A stretch of DNA of 64,000 bases from Carboxylicivirga linearis (GTDB taxonomy: Bacteria > Bacteroidota > Bacteroidia > Bacteroidales > Marinilabiliaceae). The notes under the pieces were generated by a model. That model worked only from the letters and a program-made list of their open reading frames with translations, did no database searches and was not told the DNA's origin. Of the stretch, positions 18,236-28,307 are shown one piece after another (position 1 is the first letter of the stretch; the number at the start of each line of letters is the position of its first letter). The DNA lies in the NCBI RefSeq assembly GCF_018271995.1, contig NZ_JAGUCO010000001.1, positions 1 through 64,000 on the forward strand. The letters run 5' to 3'. Position numbers and translations under genes: made by a program.

Positions 18236-19054
18236 TTAAATTTTTGCTAATTGCTTTTCCCTTTTAGCCTCTATTCGTTTAGCAATTACTATTCCAGATT
18301 CATATAATATAATTAAAGGAATACAAACGAGCAATTGGCTAATTACATCAGGTGGTGTAATTATGGCGGCCAGCATAAGCGCTAAAACAATTGAATGCTT
18401 TCTGTACTTTCTTAAAAAATCAGAACTTACCAATCCTACTTTTGCAAGAAAATATATAAAAATAGGTAGTTCAAATATGACTCCTCCAGCCAAAACAATT
18501 GAAGTGATAGTTCCTATGTAAGATCCCAAATTTACTATGTTTTCTACTTTATCACTAACCTGGTATGTTCCGAGAAAATGAACAGAAAGAGGACATATAA
18601 TATAGTAGGCAAACAAAATACCCACCGAAAACAGAGTAGATGCAAAAAAGATAGCTCCCCGCGAGTGTTTAACTTCTTTGGTATAAAGTGCAGGCTTTAT
18701 AAATCTCCAAAATTCCCAGAAGACATATGGAAATGCCACTACAATACCCGCCACAAAAGAGACCCATATGTGGGTGGTAAACTGCCCTGACATTTTAATA
18801 TTCTGAAAACTTAAAGGATCCTGATTAATGCAAAGCAAGGGCATGTCCAGTACTCCTGCGAGTTTGCACAATAGCTTGTTGGTGAGAAAATCCGGATCGG
18901 AAGGTGCTAATATTACAGTGTCAAAAACGAAGTTTTTAAAAACAAAAGCAAGAACTGCAAAAACGAATATACCAGCAAAAGCTCTTACCAGATGCCATCG
19001 AAGCACTTCCAAGTGATCGAGAAATGTCATTTCGCCGGATGAATTATTAGCCAT
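18236..19054 (-). CDS. tatC: Sec-independent (Tat) translocase subunit TatC
   Basis: A 272-residue six-helix membrane protein that recognises twin-arginine signal peptides. The N-terminal MTFLDHLEVLRWHLVRAF matches the family motif (LxELRxR), followed by FVAGIVVAFPYVFWEFWRFIKPALY, the conserved TatC core with FxPAL. The C-terminus (AAIITPPDVISQLLVCIPLIILYE) includes the canonical TPPD loop. No tatA or tatB is in the window. It is the first gene of tatC-lptB. Confidence 0.96.
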   Translation of the reverse strand: MANNSSGEMTFLDHLEVLRWHLVRAFAGIFVFAVLAFVFKNFVFDTVILAPSDPDFLTNKLLCKLAGVLDMPLLCINQDPLSFQNIKMSGQFTTHIWVSFVAGIVVAFPYVFWEFWRFIKPALYTKEVKHSRGAIFFASTLFSVGILFAYYIICPLSVHFLGTYQVSDKVENIVNLGSYIGTITSIVLAGGVIFELPIFIYFLAKVGLVSSDFLRKYRKHSIVLALMLAAIITPPDVISQLLVCIPLIILYESGIVIAKRIEAKREKQLAKI

Positions 19055-19514
19055 GGTTAATTTACAATCTAATTAAATGATCAAATGCTGACAAAACTAC
19101 GTAATTGAATTGTTAAAAATATTTAAACAATATAGTCAAGTTTACTATTATTATGCGCTTTGCGAAGATAATACACCCTTTCTGTTTTGCAAACTTCTTG
19201 TTATTGAGAAAGATTATGCATAACTTCAATCTAAAAGAATTTTATTTGGTTCAGAATTAGCAGTTTAAAATTGCTCAAAAGAACCAATACTATTTTAAAA
19301 GACTTTGACAAAATGTGTTTTTAAATGTAGATGGCGGCAATTGATTTTATGACTCTTGATAAAATTTAAAAAATATTTTAAGATAGATTAAGATTTGAGC
19401 CGAGGAAAAAATACGGTTTTTACATCATTAAAAGTTATTTTTGTTATAGTCTTGAATTGAGGAAAACATTTCGGCTGGCATATTACAACCACCGGAAAGA
19501 AATTTAAAATTGTT
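19055..19514. other. Divergent promoter region between tatC and recQ
   Basis: 460 AT-rich bases without an ORF or RNA gene. On the minus strand TAGTTTTG at 19092-19099 matches the TAnnTTTG -7 box 38 bases upstream of tatC, but no -33 element is at ideal spacing. I found no clear box for recQ. Confidence 0.45.
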
Positions 19515-21692
19515 ATGGCAAAGCAGGTTGATCTAGGTGCTCATTTAAAAAGGCATTTTGGGTTTGATACCTTTAAAGGTAATCAGGAGGACGTCATTAA
19601 CAATGTATTAAAGGGAAATGATACATTTGTTTTGATGCCAACCGGAGGAGGTAAGTCATTGTGCTACCAACTACCGGCGCTCATTTTGCCCGGTACAGCA
19701 ATCATCATATCACCATTGATAGCGTTGATGAAAAACCAGGTTGATGCAATGAGAAACTTTAGCGAAGACAATGGCATCGCTCACTTTTTGAATTCTTCAC
19801 TTACAAAAACCGCAATAAATCAGGTTAAGGAAGATATTCTCGATGGTAAAACCAAGTTGCTATATGTTGCTCCGGAATCTTTAACCAAAGAAGAGAATAT
19901 TGAGTTTCTTAAGCAGGTTGATATTTCGTTTTATGCAGTTGATGAAGCGCATTGTATATCGGAATGGGGGCACGATTTTCGTCCTGAATACAGGCGCATT
20001 CGACCCATCATTAGCGAAATAGGAGAATCTCCTCTTATGGCTTTGACGGCAACAGCCACCCCTAAGGTGCAACACGATATTCAGAAAAATCTGGGTATGC
20101 TAGATGCGATGGTTTTTAAATCGTCGTTTAATAGGCCTAATTTGTTTTATGAGGTTCGCCCCAAGGTTCATCCTTCAAAAGAGATTATTAAAATCCTAAA
20201 GAACAATGTTGGTAAGTCTGGTATCATCTACTGTTTGAGTCGTAAAAAAGTAGAAGAGTTAGCCGAAACATTAGTTGTTAATGGTATAAAGGCATTGCCT
20301 TATCATGCCGGCATGGATGCTTCTACCAGGGCAAAAAATCAGGATGCCTTTCTGATGGAAGAAACAGACGTTATTGTTGCTACCATAGCGTTTGGTATGG
20401 GTATTGATAAACCGGATGTGCGAATTGTAATGCACTATGATATACCTAAAAGTCTGGAAGGATATTATCAGGAGACAGGGCGTGCAGGTCGAGATGGAGG
20501 TGAAGGAAGATGTATAGCTTTTTACAGTTACAAAGATATTCAGAAGCTCGAGAAATTCATGCAGGGTAAGCCACTTGCTGAGCAAGAAATAGGTAAACAA
20601 TTATTGCTTGAGACAGTTTCGTATGCCGAATCTTCAATTTGCCGTCGTAAAACACTGCTTCATTATTTTGGAGAAAAATACACTGAAGAGAATTGTGAAA
20701 CCTGTGATAATTGTGTGAATCCGAAGGAGGAATTTGAAGCCAAGGATAGTGTAGTAAAGGTGCTTAAAACAATTATCGAATTCAAAGAAAGATTCAAATC
20801 AGACCATATTATTAATATACTGATTGGTAATAATAACACTGCCATTAAATCATACAAACATAACGAACATCCTTTGTTTGGATCGGGTGATGAGTTTGAT
20901 GATAAGCACTGGAACGCAGTTATTCGTCAGTCGCTTGTGCGGGGTTTTATTATAAAAGATATTGAAACATACGGACTTTTGCATATAAGCAAAAAAGGAC
21001 ATGAATTTCTGAAGAAGCCAGAGTCTATCATGATGACTAAAGATCATGATTTTGACACCATAGAGGAAGATACTCATACAGGAGGAACTGCCGCTGTGGA
21101 TAATAATTTGTTCTCTATGTTGAAGGATTTAAGGAAGAATTTATCAAAGAAGCTTAACCTTCCTCCTTTTGTTATTTTCCAAGATCCTTCGTTGGAAGCC
21201 ATGTCAACCTATTATCCAATTACCATTGAAGAATTGCAAAATATTCCGGGTGTTGGAACAGGTAAAGCTAATCGCTTTGGTAAAGATTTTGTGAAATTGA
21301 TTGCTTCTCATGTTGAGGAGAATGAGATTGACCGACCAATGGATATGGTTGTTAAATCGGTGGCCAATAAATCCAAGATGAAGATTAGTATCATTCAAAG
21401 TATCGATCGACAAATGCCTCTTGATGAAATTGCTTCATCGAAAGGTATGGAGATGGATGATTTGGTGAAAGAGTTAGAATCAATTGTATACTCCGGGACT
21501 CGTGTTAACATCGATTACTATATTGATCAGGTGATGGATGAAGATATACGAGATGACATATTTTATTATTTTAAAGAAGAGGCTGAAACTGACGAAATTG
21601 GTGCAGCATTAGATGAATTAGGTGAAGATTCTTATTCAGAAGAAGACATTCGCCTGGTGAGAATTAAATTTATTTCTGAAGTAGGAAATTAA
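19515..21692 (+). CDS. recQ: ATP-dependent DNA helicase RecQ
   Basis: A 725-residue 3'-5' DNA helicase for recombination and fork repair. Motif I is TGGGKSLCYQLP, motif II is DEAHCISEWGHDFRPEY, and motif VI is QETGRAGRDG. The RQC zinc cluster is C...CETCDNC. A winged-helix RQC domain follows, then one HRDC-type domain (TYYPITIEELQNIPGVGTGKANRFG) around residues 570-640 and a C-terminal acidic extension (DELGEDSYSEEDIRLV). Somewhat longer than E. coli RecQ, as is usual in Bacteroidota. Divergent from tatC; apparently monocistronic. Confidence 0.96.
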   Translation: MAKQVDLGAHLKRHFGFDTFKGNQEDVINNVLKGNDTFVLMPTGGGKSLCYQLPALILPGTAIIISPLIALMKNQVDAMRNFSEDNGIAHFLNSSLTKTAINQVKEDILDGKTKLLYVAPESLTKEENIEFLKQVDISFYAVDEAHCISEWGHDFRPEYRRIRPIISEIGESPLMALTATATPKVQHDIQKNLGMLDAMVFKSSFNRPNLFYEVRPKVHPSKEIIKILKNNVGKSGIIYCLSRKKVEELAETLVVNGIKALPYHAGMDASTRAKNQDAFLMEETDVIVATIAFGMGIDKPDVRIVMHYDIPKSLEGYYQETGRAGRDGGEGRCIAFYSYKDIQKLEKFMQGKPLAEQEIGKQLLLETVSYAESSICRRKTLLHYFGEKYTEENCETCDNCVNPKEEFEAKDSVVKVLKTIIEFKERFKSDHIINILIGNNNTAIKSYKHNEHPLFGSGDEFDDKHWNAVIRQSLVRGFIIKDIETYGLLHISKKGHEFLKKPESIMMTKDHDFDTIEEDTHTGGTAAVDNNLFSMLKDLRKNLSKKLNLPPFVIFQDPSLEAMSTYYPITIEELQNIPGVGTGKANRFGKDFVKLIASHVEENEIDRPMDMVVKSVANKSKMKISIIQSIDRQMPLDEIASSKGMEMDDLVKELESIVYSGTRVNIDYYIDQVMDEDIRDDIFYYFKEEAETDEIGAALDELGEDSYSEEDIRLVRIKFISEVGN

Positions 21693-21875
21693 TATATTTG
21701 AAAAAAATAATCTTGTCAGTGTGATTGAATTTACTTTCAATTATGCTGACAATTTGAAATCAATCGCAATCGCTTACTGTGATTGTCTTCTGACCCGATT
21801 TGCATGTATGATTATGTAAATCTCCTATGAACTTAAGCAATAATTTAGAAACATTAACACTCTGTTTCTAACAAA

Positions 21876-21910
21876 TTGTTATTAAAAAAGGCAATATTTA
21901 TTTAAATTTG
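21876..21910 (+). promoter_or_regulatory. Promoter before the 1159-residue gene
   Basis: TAAATTTG at 21903-21910 matches TAnnTTTG. TTG at 21876-21878 may be the -33 element, although the 24-base gap is long. A transcription start near 21917 would exclude the ATG at 21908 and supports the start at 21944. Confidence 0.5.
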
Positions 21911-21943
21911 CAATTCATTCATAACTTAAATCGTGTACCAATT

Positions 21944-24900
21944 ATGAAAGACGATATGCTTATCAAGCAAACACCCAGCAAGAAGGATAGGAAGGACATG
22001 ATTCAATACATCAACCTTCAGTTGGCGTCATTGGGGCAACCTTTGTTTTACGACGAATCGGATGCGAAAACAAAATTCTCCAATGCAAAGTTTCTATCCC
22101 TTACCGAGGGGCTTATCAACAGTTTTAGAGAAAAATCACGTTTATTATCAGATCACCTTTCCCCTGTTGATACACGCATTCAGAATTTTCTTGACTCTTA
22201 TTTGGAAGATGTGGAGTTTGATAAATCATTCAAACTGCCAAATAAAACATTTGTCTTAAATCAAAAAGGGTTGGCTCGTGAAGTTAGTTTGCCACCTAAT
22301 AAAGACAAGTTTGAAAGTGAATTGGTGAAATCATACCGCGTTAAGCAAGGTATTCTTAATAACCCACTTCACGACAAACGTACCACCAAAGGAACGTTCC
22401 ATATAGTTGGAGGATCATTACCTGTACCTTTGGATAAGAAAGAAGTACCAAAAATTACATTTGCTCACTTGCTGCATTCAGCTATGAATCCTTCAGATGA
22501 GTATAATGTTTTGCCTTTTACAGCTGCACAGGAAGATAAGGCCAAAATAATGGTTTCGTTATTAATGCGTCCGGTTGTATGTCCTGAAGTAAAAGGAGTA
22601 ATCAGCGAAAAAAGCATGGAAGTGCGTTTCTTTGCTCCAGGTAGTTTGGTGAGTAATCTTGATTTTGTTGAAAATATTTTTGGCAATGCAGGTGATCACA
22701 ATCTGGCAGAGAACGACTCAGCATTAGATGTGGAGCATTGGACTGGTACAACAGGTTGTATTATTCTTGCGCCTCAATTAACAAAGCTGAAGAAAAAAGA
22801 TGTTGGTCTTCCACATTACGACGACGCTACCGAAAGACAGCGTAAAGATGGTATGTGTTGGAAGGATGCAGATGAATTATATAACGAAGGAGGAGCTTTT
22901 AAAATAACTTGTCGCGATGAGAGAGGCGTTGTTGTAACTCTTATTGCTGATAACTATTACGGATACTCTAAAAAAGAAATCAAAACACAAATTAGTTATT
23001 CAGCTAATATTTATGGTTTGGTTGAAGAAGAGCATGCTGGTGGTGCAATAGCTTTCCCTCGTGGAATTATGGGGGAAAATGTTTTTGGTGAAGTGTTTTC
23101 ATCAAAACTAGATAAGCCATATACTTTTGAAGATACAAAAACATTATTAGGAGATCGCATTGAGGTAAACACCGAAATGAATTATGCGGTTGATAAAAAG
23201 TACGCTGATATCATTTATATTCCAGAGAATGCAAATATTGACATTAACACCAATAAGGTAAGCTGGGAATATAAAGGTAAAGAGCAATTTTTGAAACTGT
23301 CTCCTGAGAAGCACTATATTCATCCATCAGGAAATAAATTCCAATTGGCTAAGCACCCTGCTCAACCATTATGGAGAATTGTTAATACAGCTCCTGAAGG
23401 AATGTTCTGTCATAAGCCTTGTACGGTTTCTGGTGGTGGTAAGTCAGAGATTTCTAAGTCGATGCAGAATGCCATTAAATATGGTACTTTCAATATTGTT
23501 GATTTAGAGGAAGACTTTAAATTGGCCGATATGATTATCGATCGCGACTATTCAACCCGTTGGAAGAATATTCGTCCTGATGCAGATGATTCACGTCCAT
23601 TCTTAAGTCCTCAGAGAACATTGGGATCTGCCGTTAAATTATTAACTCCATCAGATCAATATAACGATGAGTATAATTTATGGTTGAATAATATTCCGGA
23701 TCATATTCGTTCATTAGTTCTTTATATTAAAAGACTATATCGTAATGATAAGGAGAAAGGTAATTGGAAAGATTACATGTCGGTTGAATTTATCAACGGC
23801 CGTAAAGGAACTACCTTATTGTACAAACATAATAATGTATTAGCGAGCTATGTACGTATTGGTTTCGATCAGGAAGGACACTGGTTATTGCATAAACTAA
23901 GATCTGACTTTATTCCAAGTCATAAAATACAGATGGAGGATGATATTTCAGCATCTATTACTTTGCCATCAAATAAATTAAAAGATCTTAACGTTGAGTA
24001 CACAAACAAGAGTTTGAAAATGGTAGCCAACTGTGAGGCGCACTTATTCCAGCGTCCGGATGAGGCTATCATCAGAGGTTACGATGTTGAAGCTGAGGCT
24101 GACATTGTTCAGAAGAATACATTCCTTACAAATTATGAGCCTTTAACGCTTCAGGATGCCAAAGATTTAATTGATGATGCAATTAGCTTTGAGCAGTATA
24201 CCGAGCCGGTAAAAGAATTGATCAAAGGAATTGTTGAAGCCAATAAAGATGGTTATTTCGTGGTTCCATCACATCCACGTTTGGTTGAAGGTGAACCTAC
24301 AAAGAATCCACGTTACTTGCAGCGTAATATTTATACCAACGAAACGATGGATAGCTATATGGCTGAAATAGGTATTCGTATGCATCGTAAGATTAAAAGC
24401 GAAGATCCTGTTATTAATCCTGTAAATGCTGTTCTTCCGGGTAGAAGAAACAATCCGGCAGATCACAAAGCTGGAATTCGTCCGTTGGCTGTTTATAATC
24501 CAATTCATTACCAAGAACTTCCTGAGTTGTTTATGGATTTTATCTGTAGCTTAACAGGTAAATCGCCATCAACCACAGGTGCAGGTACTGAAGGGGCATT
24601 AACAAAAGGTCCTTTTAATATGTTGGTTCCAACATCAGACCTTAATAATGCATTGTTATCATACATTCTTACCGAATATCAGGGATTCAGTTCTGCTGCC
24701 GGTTATGTAGGTGGTGAAAACAGATTCGATCATGATATTAGTATTTTGGTTCCTGAAATATGGGCTCGCTTAGTGCCTGAGGACAGAGATCCTAAAACGC
24801 TGATTGAAAACGACTGTTTAGAGAAGCTTGAAGACTTTGAATATGAAGGTCAAAAAGTATTGGCAAGCCGTTTGGGATACCGTATCACTAAAAACTTTGC

Positions 24901-25423
24901 TTTCCGATGCATGAACCGTTTGTTTGATGAGCCTTTAGCTGTCTTTAATGAAAAAATGCTTAAGCCTGAATTACAAGGTATGGAAGATTTTGTTGACGGT
25001 ATTAACAATATTGTTGAGGCGCAACAGAAAGTGGCATTGGCTTACTTTGAGGATGGTAGTGTAGACGGAGCAGTTCCTCCATTGAAAATTCTTCTTCACA
25101 TTATGGCTTATGGTCAATATGAAGGAAAAGATATCAGTGATCCTGAATTAAGAAAGTACTTTGAGCGTGATTACGTTGTTAACAGCGATTGGTACAAAGC
25201 TCGCTTAAAACATAAGCAAGAGAAAGATGTGAAATTCCACAAAGATCAGATTGATTATTTGGAATCTTTCAAAGCCAATGAAGACAATGCTGAAATAATT
25301 GCTGAAATGGATATCGAAGGGCGTATTAAAAGAGCTAATCAGTTACTAGCTCACGCTTCGTCAGATGCTTACCTTGCTGAATTGGAAGGAACCATTGGAG
25401 CTGATATTTTGTACACGAAATAA
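21944..25423 (+). CDS. Large cytoplasmic enzyme, candidate PPi-type PEP carboxykinase
   Basis: A 1159-residue soluble protein with no signal or membrane segment. I favour the ATG at 21944 over the upstream ATG at 21908, because a -7 box overlaps the latter. Near residue 496 it has SGGGKSEISKS, placed like the PEP-carboxykinase phosphate loop, followed ~20 residues later by FNIVDLEEDF, placed like the metal-binding acidic strand. Downstream blocks are rich in R, N, G and D (PGRRNNPADHKAGIRP, STTGAGTEGALTKGPFN). The size matches the diphosphate-dependent PEP carboxykinases described in Entamoeba and Propionibacterium (about 1100-1200 residues). That assignment is from memory of family size and motif layout, not from alignment. 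If right, it makes oxaloacetate + PPi from PEP + CO2 + Pi, or the reverse. Otherwise it is a large conserved protein of unknown function. Confidence 0.5.
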   Translation: MKDDMLIKQTPSKKDRKDMIQYINLQLASLGQPLFYDESDAKTKFSNAKFLSLTEGLINSFREKSRLLSDHLSPVDTRIQNFLDSYLEDVEFDKSFKLPNKTFVLNQKGLAREVSLPPNKDKFESELVKSYRVKQGILNNPLHDKRTTKGTFHIVGGSLPVPLDKKEVPKITFAHLLHSAMNPSDEYNVLPFTAAQEDKAKIMVSLLMRPVVCPEVKGVISEKSMEVRFFAPGSLVSNLDFVENIFGNAGDHNLAENDSALDVEHWTGTTGCIILAPQLTKLKKKDVGLPHYDDATERQRKDGMCWKDADELYNEGGAFKITCRDERGVVVTLIADNYYGYSKKEIKTQISYSANIYGLVEEEHAGGAIAFPRGIMGENVFGEVFSSKLDKPYTFEDTKTLLGDRIEVNTEMNYAVDKKYADIIYIPENANIDINTNKVSWEYKGKEQFLKLSPEKHYIHPSGNKFQLAKHPAQPLWRIVNTAPEGMFCHKPCTVSGGGKSEISKSMQNAIKYGTFNIVDLEEDFKLADMIIDRDYSTRWKNIRPDADDSRPFLSPQRTLGSAVKLLTPSDQYNDEYNLWLNNIPDHIRSLVLYIKRLYRNDKEKGNWKDYMSVEFINGRKGTTLLYKHNNVLASYVRIGFDQEGHWLLHKLRSDFIPSHKIQMEDDISASITLPSNKLKDLNVEYTNKSLKMVANCEAHLFQRPDEAIIRGYDVEAEADIVQKNTFLTNYEPLTLQDAKDLIDDAISFEQYTEPVKELIKGIVEANKDGYFVVPSHPRLVEGEPTKNPRYLQRNIYTNETMDSYMAEIGIRMHRKIKSEDPVINPVNAVLPGRRNNPADHKAGIRPLAVYNPIHYQELPELFMDFICSLTGKSPSTTGAGTEGALTKGPFNMLVPTSDLNNALLSYILTEYQGFSSAAGYVGGENRFDHDISILVPEIWARLVPEDRDPKTLIENDCLEKLEDFEYEGQKVLASRLGYRITKNFAFRCMNRLFDEPLAVFNEKMLKPELQGMEDFVDGINNIVEAQQKVALAYFEDGSVDGAVPPLKILLHIMAYGQYEGKDISDPELRKYFERDYVVNSDWYKARLKHKQEKDVKFHKDQIDYLESFKANEDNAEIIAEMDIEGRIKRANQLLAHASSDAYLAELEGTIGADILYTK

Positions 25424-25442
25424 AATACACTGTTGAATAATG

Positions 25443-25476
25443 CAGAGGCTACTCTTTTTTGAGTGGCCTTTGTTTT
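25443..25476 (+). terminator. Terminator between convergent genes
   Basis: CAGAGGCTACTC and GAGTGGCCTTTG pair around T6, followed by a T-run on the + strand. It ends the 1159-residue gene and may also act on the convergent histidine kinase gene. Confidence 0.65.
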
Positions 25477-25477
25477 T

Positions 25478-27301
25478 TTATAAAGGTAGAATTATGGTAA
25501 CAGTAGTTCCTTTGCCAAGAGTCGAATCAAATAATATCTGACCTTTATGCTCTTCAATAATTTTCTGTGAAATAGATAATCCAAGTCCTGTTCCTTCACC
25601 AGAAGGTTTGGTGGTGAAAAATGGTTCTGTTAGTTTGCTCAGGTCCTCAGGTTTTATTCCCTCCCCATTATCTGTAAAGATTAACTCAGCTTTGTTATCC
25701 TTTAGTTTTGTTTGTATATTGATTTTACCTTCATTATGCATAGCCTGAATGGCATTGGTAAGTATATTTATAATTACCTGATGTAACTGGCCTTCATTTC
25801 CCGAAACGATTATATCATCACGTTGAAAATGTTTTTCAATATCAACTTTGTATTTAATTTTATTACCCAGAATGGTTAGACAATTATCAATTATTTGGTG
25901 GATGTTTACAGCATCAGTTTTTTCTTGCTTTTGTCTGCTGAATTGGTTTAAACTGGCTACGATATCAGCTGATCTGTTTACTCCTTCATTAATGGAATCT
26001 AATAAGGATTTCACATCCTCAGGAATGGTGTTGTAATGTTTTTCGAAATAGGCTTCTATGCCTAAAGCTCCTCCCTGTATATATTGTAGTGGGCTATTTA
26101 CCTCGTGTGCAATGCCAGCAGCAAGAACACCTAAGGTTGCCATTTTCTCTGATTTTAGCAATTTGTCATGGGCTTCGTTCAATTCGTTCAAAGCTATCTT
26201 TAATTCTTCTTTCTGATAATGCAAATTACCGTTTATCCTAGTAAGTTCATCATTGGCCCTATATAATGCAGCAGTTCTGTCTTGCACTAAATCTTCCAGT
26301 CTATTTCTGTACTCGTCTAGTTGAAGCTGTGTTTTTTTCTTCTCATCTATGTTCCGAACGATAGATAGTATTTTTTCTTCACCTAGAATAACAGCTGTTT
26401 TCATTGATACTTCTATCCAGAAAATATCACCATTCTTTTTCCTTGCCAAACATTCAAATACAACACTTTCATATTTCTTTGATTGTTGAAATGCTTTGCT
26501 GGCTTCTTTAAAAAAGTTTTCGTCATCTGTGCCACTGAGCTTTTCCCATGTTATATCTTTTATTTCATCTTTCGTATATCCATACATGGATAACATTGCA
26601 TCGTTAACATCTTCAATTTGGCCATTATGGTCAAGTTTAAAAATAGCATCACTCGATGAATTAAAAATTTCCCGATAACTCTGTTCGCTAAAAGCCAATT
26701 CTTTATTTTTTTGCTCCAAATCACCCACTAAAAATGTGAAAGCTTTATTGAATTGACTTAAAATAATTAGTATTGACACCGAAACAAAGGCTAAAATGAT
26801 AAGGGCCATTAGCCATGTTTGAATATGCTTATACCTATTTAAATCATGTTCTTCTAGTTTGAGATAACCTCCAATGTGTAAAGTACCCAATATAACAATA
26901 ATTAAAATGGTACTTGCAAATACAATTATTGTCTTTCTAATGTTAAAAGCAAGAATTGAAAAGAAGGGGACCATTATGATTAAAGGCATATATTCGGAAT
27001 AGATGCCTAACCAAGCCACGTGAAGGCTAACAGCTGCAATTAATGCAAAGATTAAAATAGAGGATTTTATCTTTAGATTTATTCTCTTGCGAAAAATAGC
27101 AACACTAAAAACAATTGCTAAAACAATTGAGTTGGCAATATAATTTAGCTGGTTAAAATAATTAGGCACATTGCTAAAGCTAATAGCAAAAGCAATAGCA
27201 TACATAATTGTGCCTACTTCTAAAGATATGTTGACTATCCGATCCTTCAGTGAATCAATTCCCCTATTTGATACACGCTCCCCCATATGGCATAAATCCA
27301 A
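25478..27301 (-). CDS. Membrane PAS-domain sensor histidine kinase
   Basis: 607 residues. Residues ~25-190 contain about six hydrophobic segments forming a membrane sensory domain of unknown ligand. A PAS/PAC unit follows (~210-325: IFNSSSDAIFKLDHNGQIEDVNDAML, GYTKDEI). Then comes a coiled coil, HisKA with the phosphoacceptor in AAGIAHEVNSPLQYIQGG, and HATPase_c with N box (LTNAIQAM), DNGEGI and GTGLGLSISQKI. The HEVNSPL type H box places it with NtrB-like/HPK4 kinases. No response regulator gene is adjacent, so its partner is unknown. Convergent with the upstream large gene. Confidence 0.9.
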   Translation of the reverse strand: MDLCHMGERVSNRGIDSLKDRIVNISLEVGTIMYAIAFAISFSNVPNYFNQLNYIANSIVLAIVFSVAIFRKRINLKIKSSILIFALIAAVSLHVAWLGIYSEYMPLIIMVPFFSILAFNIRKTIIVFASTILIIVILGTLHIGGYLKLEEHDLNRYKHIQTWLMALIILAFVSVSILIILSQFNKAFTFLVGDLEQKNKELAFSEQSYREIFNSSSDAIFKLDHNGQIEDVNDAMLSMYGYTKDEIKDITWEKLSGTDDENFFKEASKAFQQSKKYESVVFECLARKKNGDIFWIEVSMKTAVILGEEKILSIVRNIDEKKKTQLQLDEYRNRLEDLVQDRTAALYRANDELTRINGNLHYQKEELKIALNELNEAHDKLLKSEKMATLGVLAAGIAHEVNSPLQYIQGGALGIEAYFEKHYNTIPEDVKSLLDSINEGVNRSADIVASLNQFSRQKQEKTDAVNIHQIIDNCLTILGNKIKYKVDIEKHFQRDDIIVSGNEGQLHQVIINILTNAIQAMHNEGKINIQTKLKDNKAELIFTDNGEGIKPEDLSKLTEPFFTTKPSGEGTGLGLSISQKIIEEHKGQILFDSTLGKGTTVTIILPL

Positions 27302-27441
27302 TTAGTAACAAAAAGTAATGTTGTCCTATTAGGATGAATTAACTTAAAATACTTTTTCCCCTTACAATTAAGTACTCTTCCAAATATGGATGCAAAGGTA
27401 ACTTAAATTTTTAATAAAGGCATTTAATAACTATTTCTAAT

Positions 27442-28266
27442 TCAATTGTTAAAAAGTATTTTATCACCCCCGTTAAACTTTTTAACCTTACCTGGGAGGT
27501 ATTGTTCAAATAGTTCAATGGCATTTTGACCAGTGCAATGGTTTAAGCCCCAAGTGTCAATATTAAAGTCATTAAGCTCTTCTATAACATTTAAAACCTG
27601 GTTGTTTGATTTACCATTTAGATGTAATCCACCACCTATAAAGTTGTAACGTTTAATGCCTAGTAGCAGATTTGTCTTTTTTAAAATGGGAACTATTCCA
27701 TTATGAGCGCAACCACTTAAAAGTGCTGTTTTGTTATTTTCTTGCATTACAATTACCACCTCATCTTCGAAAGGGTCTGGAATATATTCATCTTCTTTTT
27801 TGTATACCAAGCGATCATTTAATACCTGATTACTACCTTGACCATTTAAATCTGTAATAATCCAAAAGCCTGGAAATAACTCGGTTGACCTTTCAATAAA
27901 AAGAATTCTATCTTCAAATTTCTTCCATTCTTCTCTCCACGGAATACCATTTGATTTTATCATTTTAGATGATCGCGAAAAGCGTTCTCTTAAGCCATTG
28001 GGGTGTAAAATAATCTTGGCTTTCTTGTTTATATCTATAAACGCAGGTATTCCTCCGGTATGATCGTAATGACCATGACTAAGAATTACAAAATCAATCT
28101 CATTTAAGTCAATTTTTAGAGTTTTGGCATTGTTGATGAACTTATCTGACTGGCCTACATCAAACAATACTTTTTGGTTGCCCATTTCAATATAGGTAGA
28201 CAAACCATGTTCGCATTTAATTTGATTATTAATGCTATTATTTTCTATGATATTTATTATTTTCAC
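27442..28266 (-). CDS. MBL-fold metallo-hydrolase (COG1237-like)
   Basis: 274 residues of the metallo-beta-lactamase fold. The metal motif is LSHGHYDHTGG (HxHxDH), with further ligands in LLSGCAHNG and the C-terminal LNHCTG. The layout, with GGLHL between, matches the COG1237 subgroup that includes proteins annotated as dihydropterin-ribofuranosyl-aminobenzene-phosphate synthase-like. The substrate cannot be assigned. Cytoplasmic, no signal. It is 140 bases upstream of the histidine kinase in the same direction and may share regulation, but not a tight operon. Confidence 0.85.
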   Translation of the reverse strand: MKIINIIENNSINNQIKCEHGLSTYIEMGNQKVLFDVGQSDKFINNAKTLKIDLNEIDFVILSHGHYDHTGGIPAFIDINKKAKIILHPNGLRERFSRSSKMIKSNGIPWREEWKKFEDRILFIERSTELFPGFWIITDLNGQGSNQVLNDRLVYKKEDEYIPDPFEDEVVIVMQENNKTALLSGCAHNGIVPILKKTNLLLGIKRYNFIGGGLHLNGKSNNQVLNVIEELNDFNIDTWGLNHCTGQNAIELFEQYLPGKVKKFNGGDKILFNN

Positions 28267-28307
28267 TTTCTTGCGTTGACTTTTTAATGAATTCTAAGAC
28301 CTAATTT

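Noticed and set aside
21908-21943. Upstream ATG giving a 1171-residue version of the large enzyme
   Set aside because: It overlaps the -7 box TAAATTTG and its start lies before the predicted transcription start.
27015-27030. parS-like CACGTGAA inside the histidine kinase gene
   Set aside because: Only about 9 of 16 consensus positions match; expected by chance. The same holds for partial matches near 15308 and 51208.
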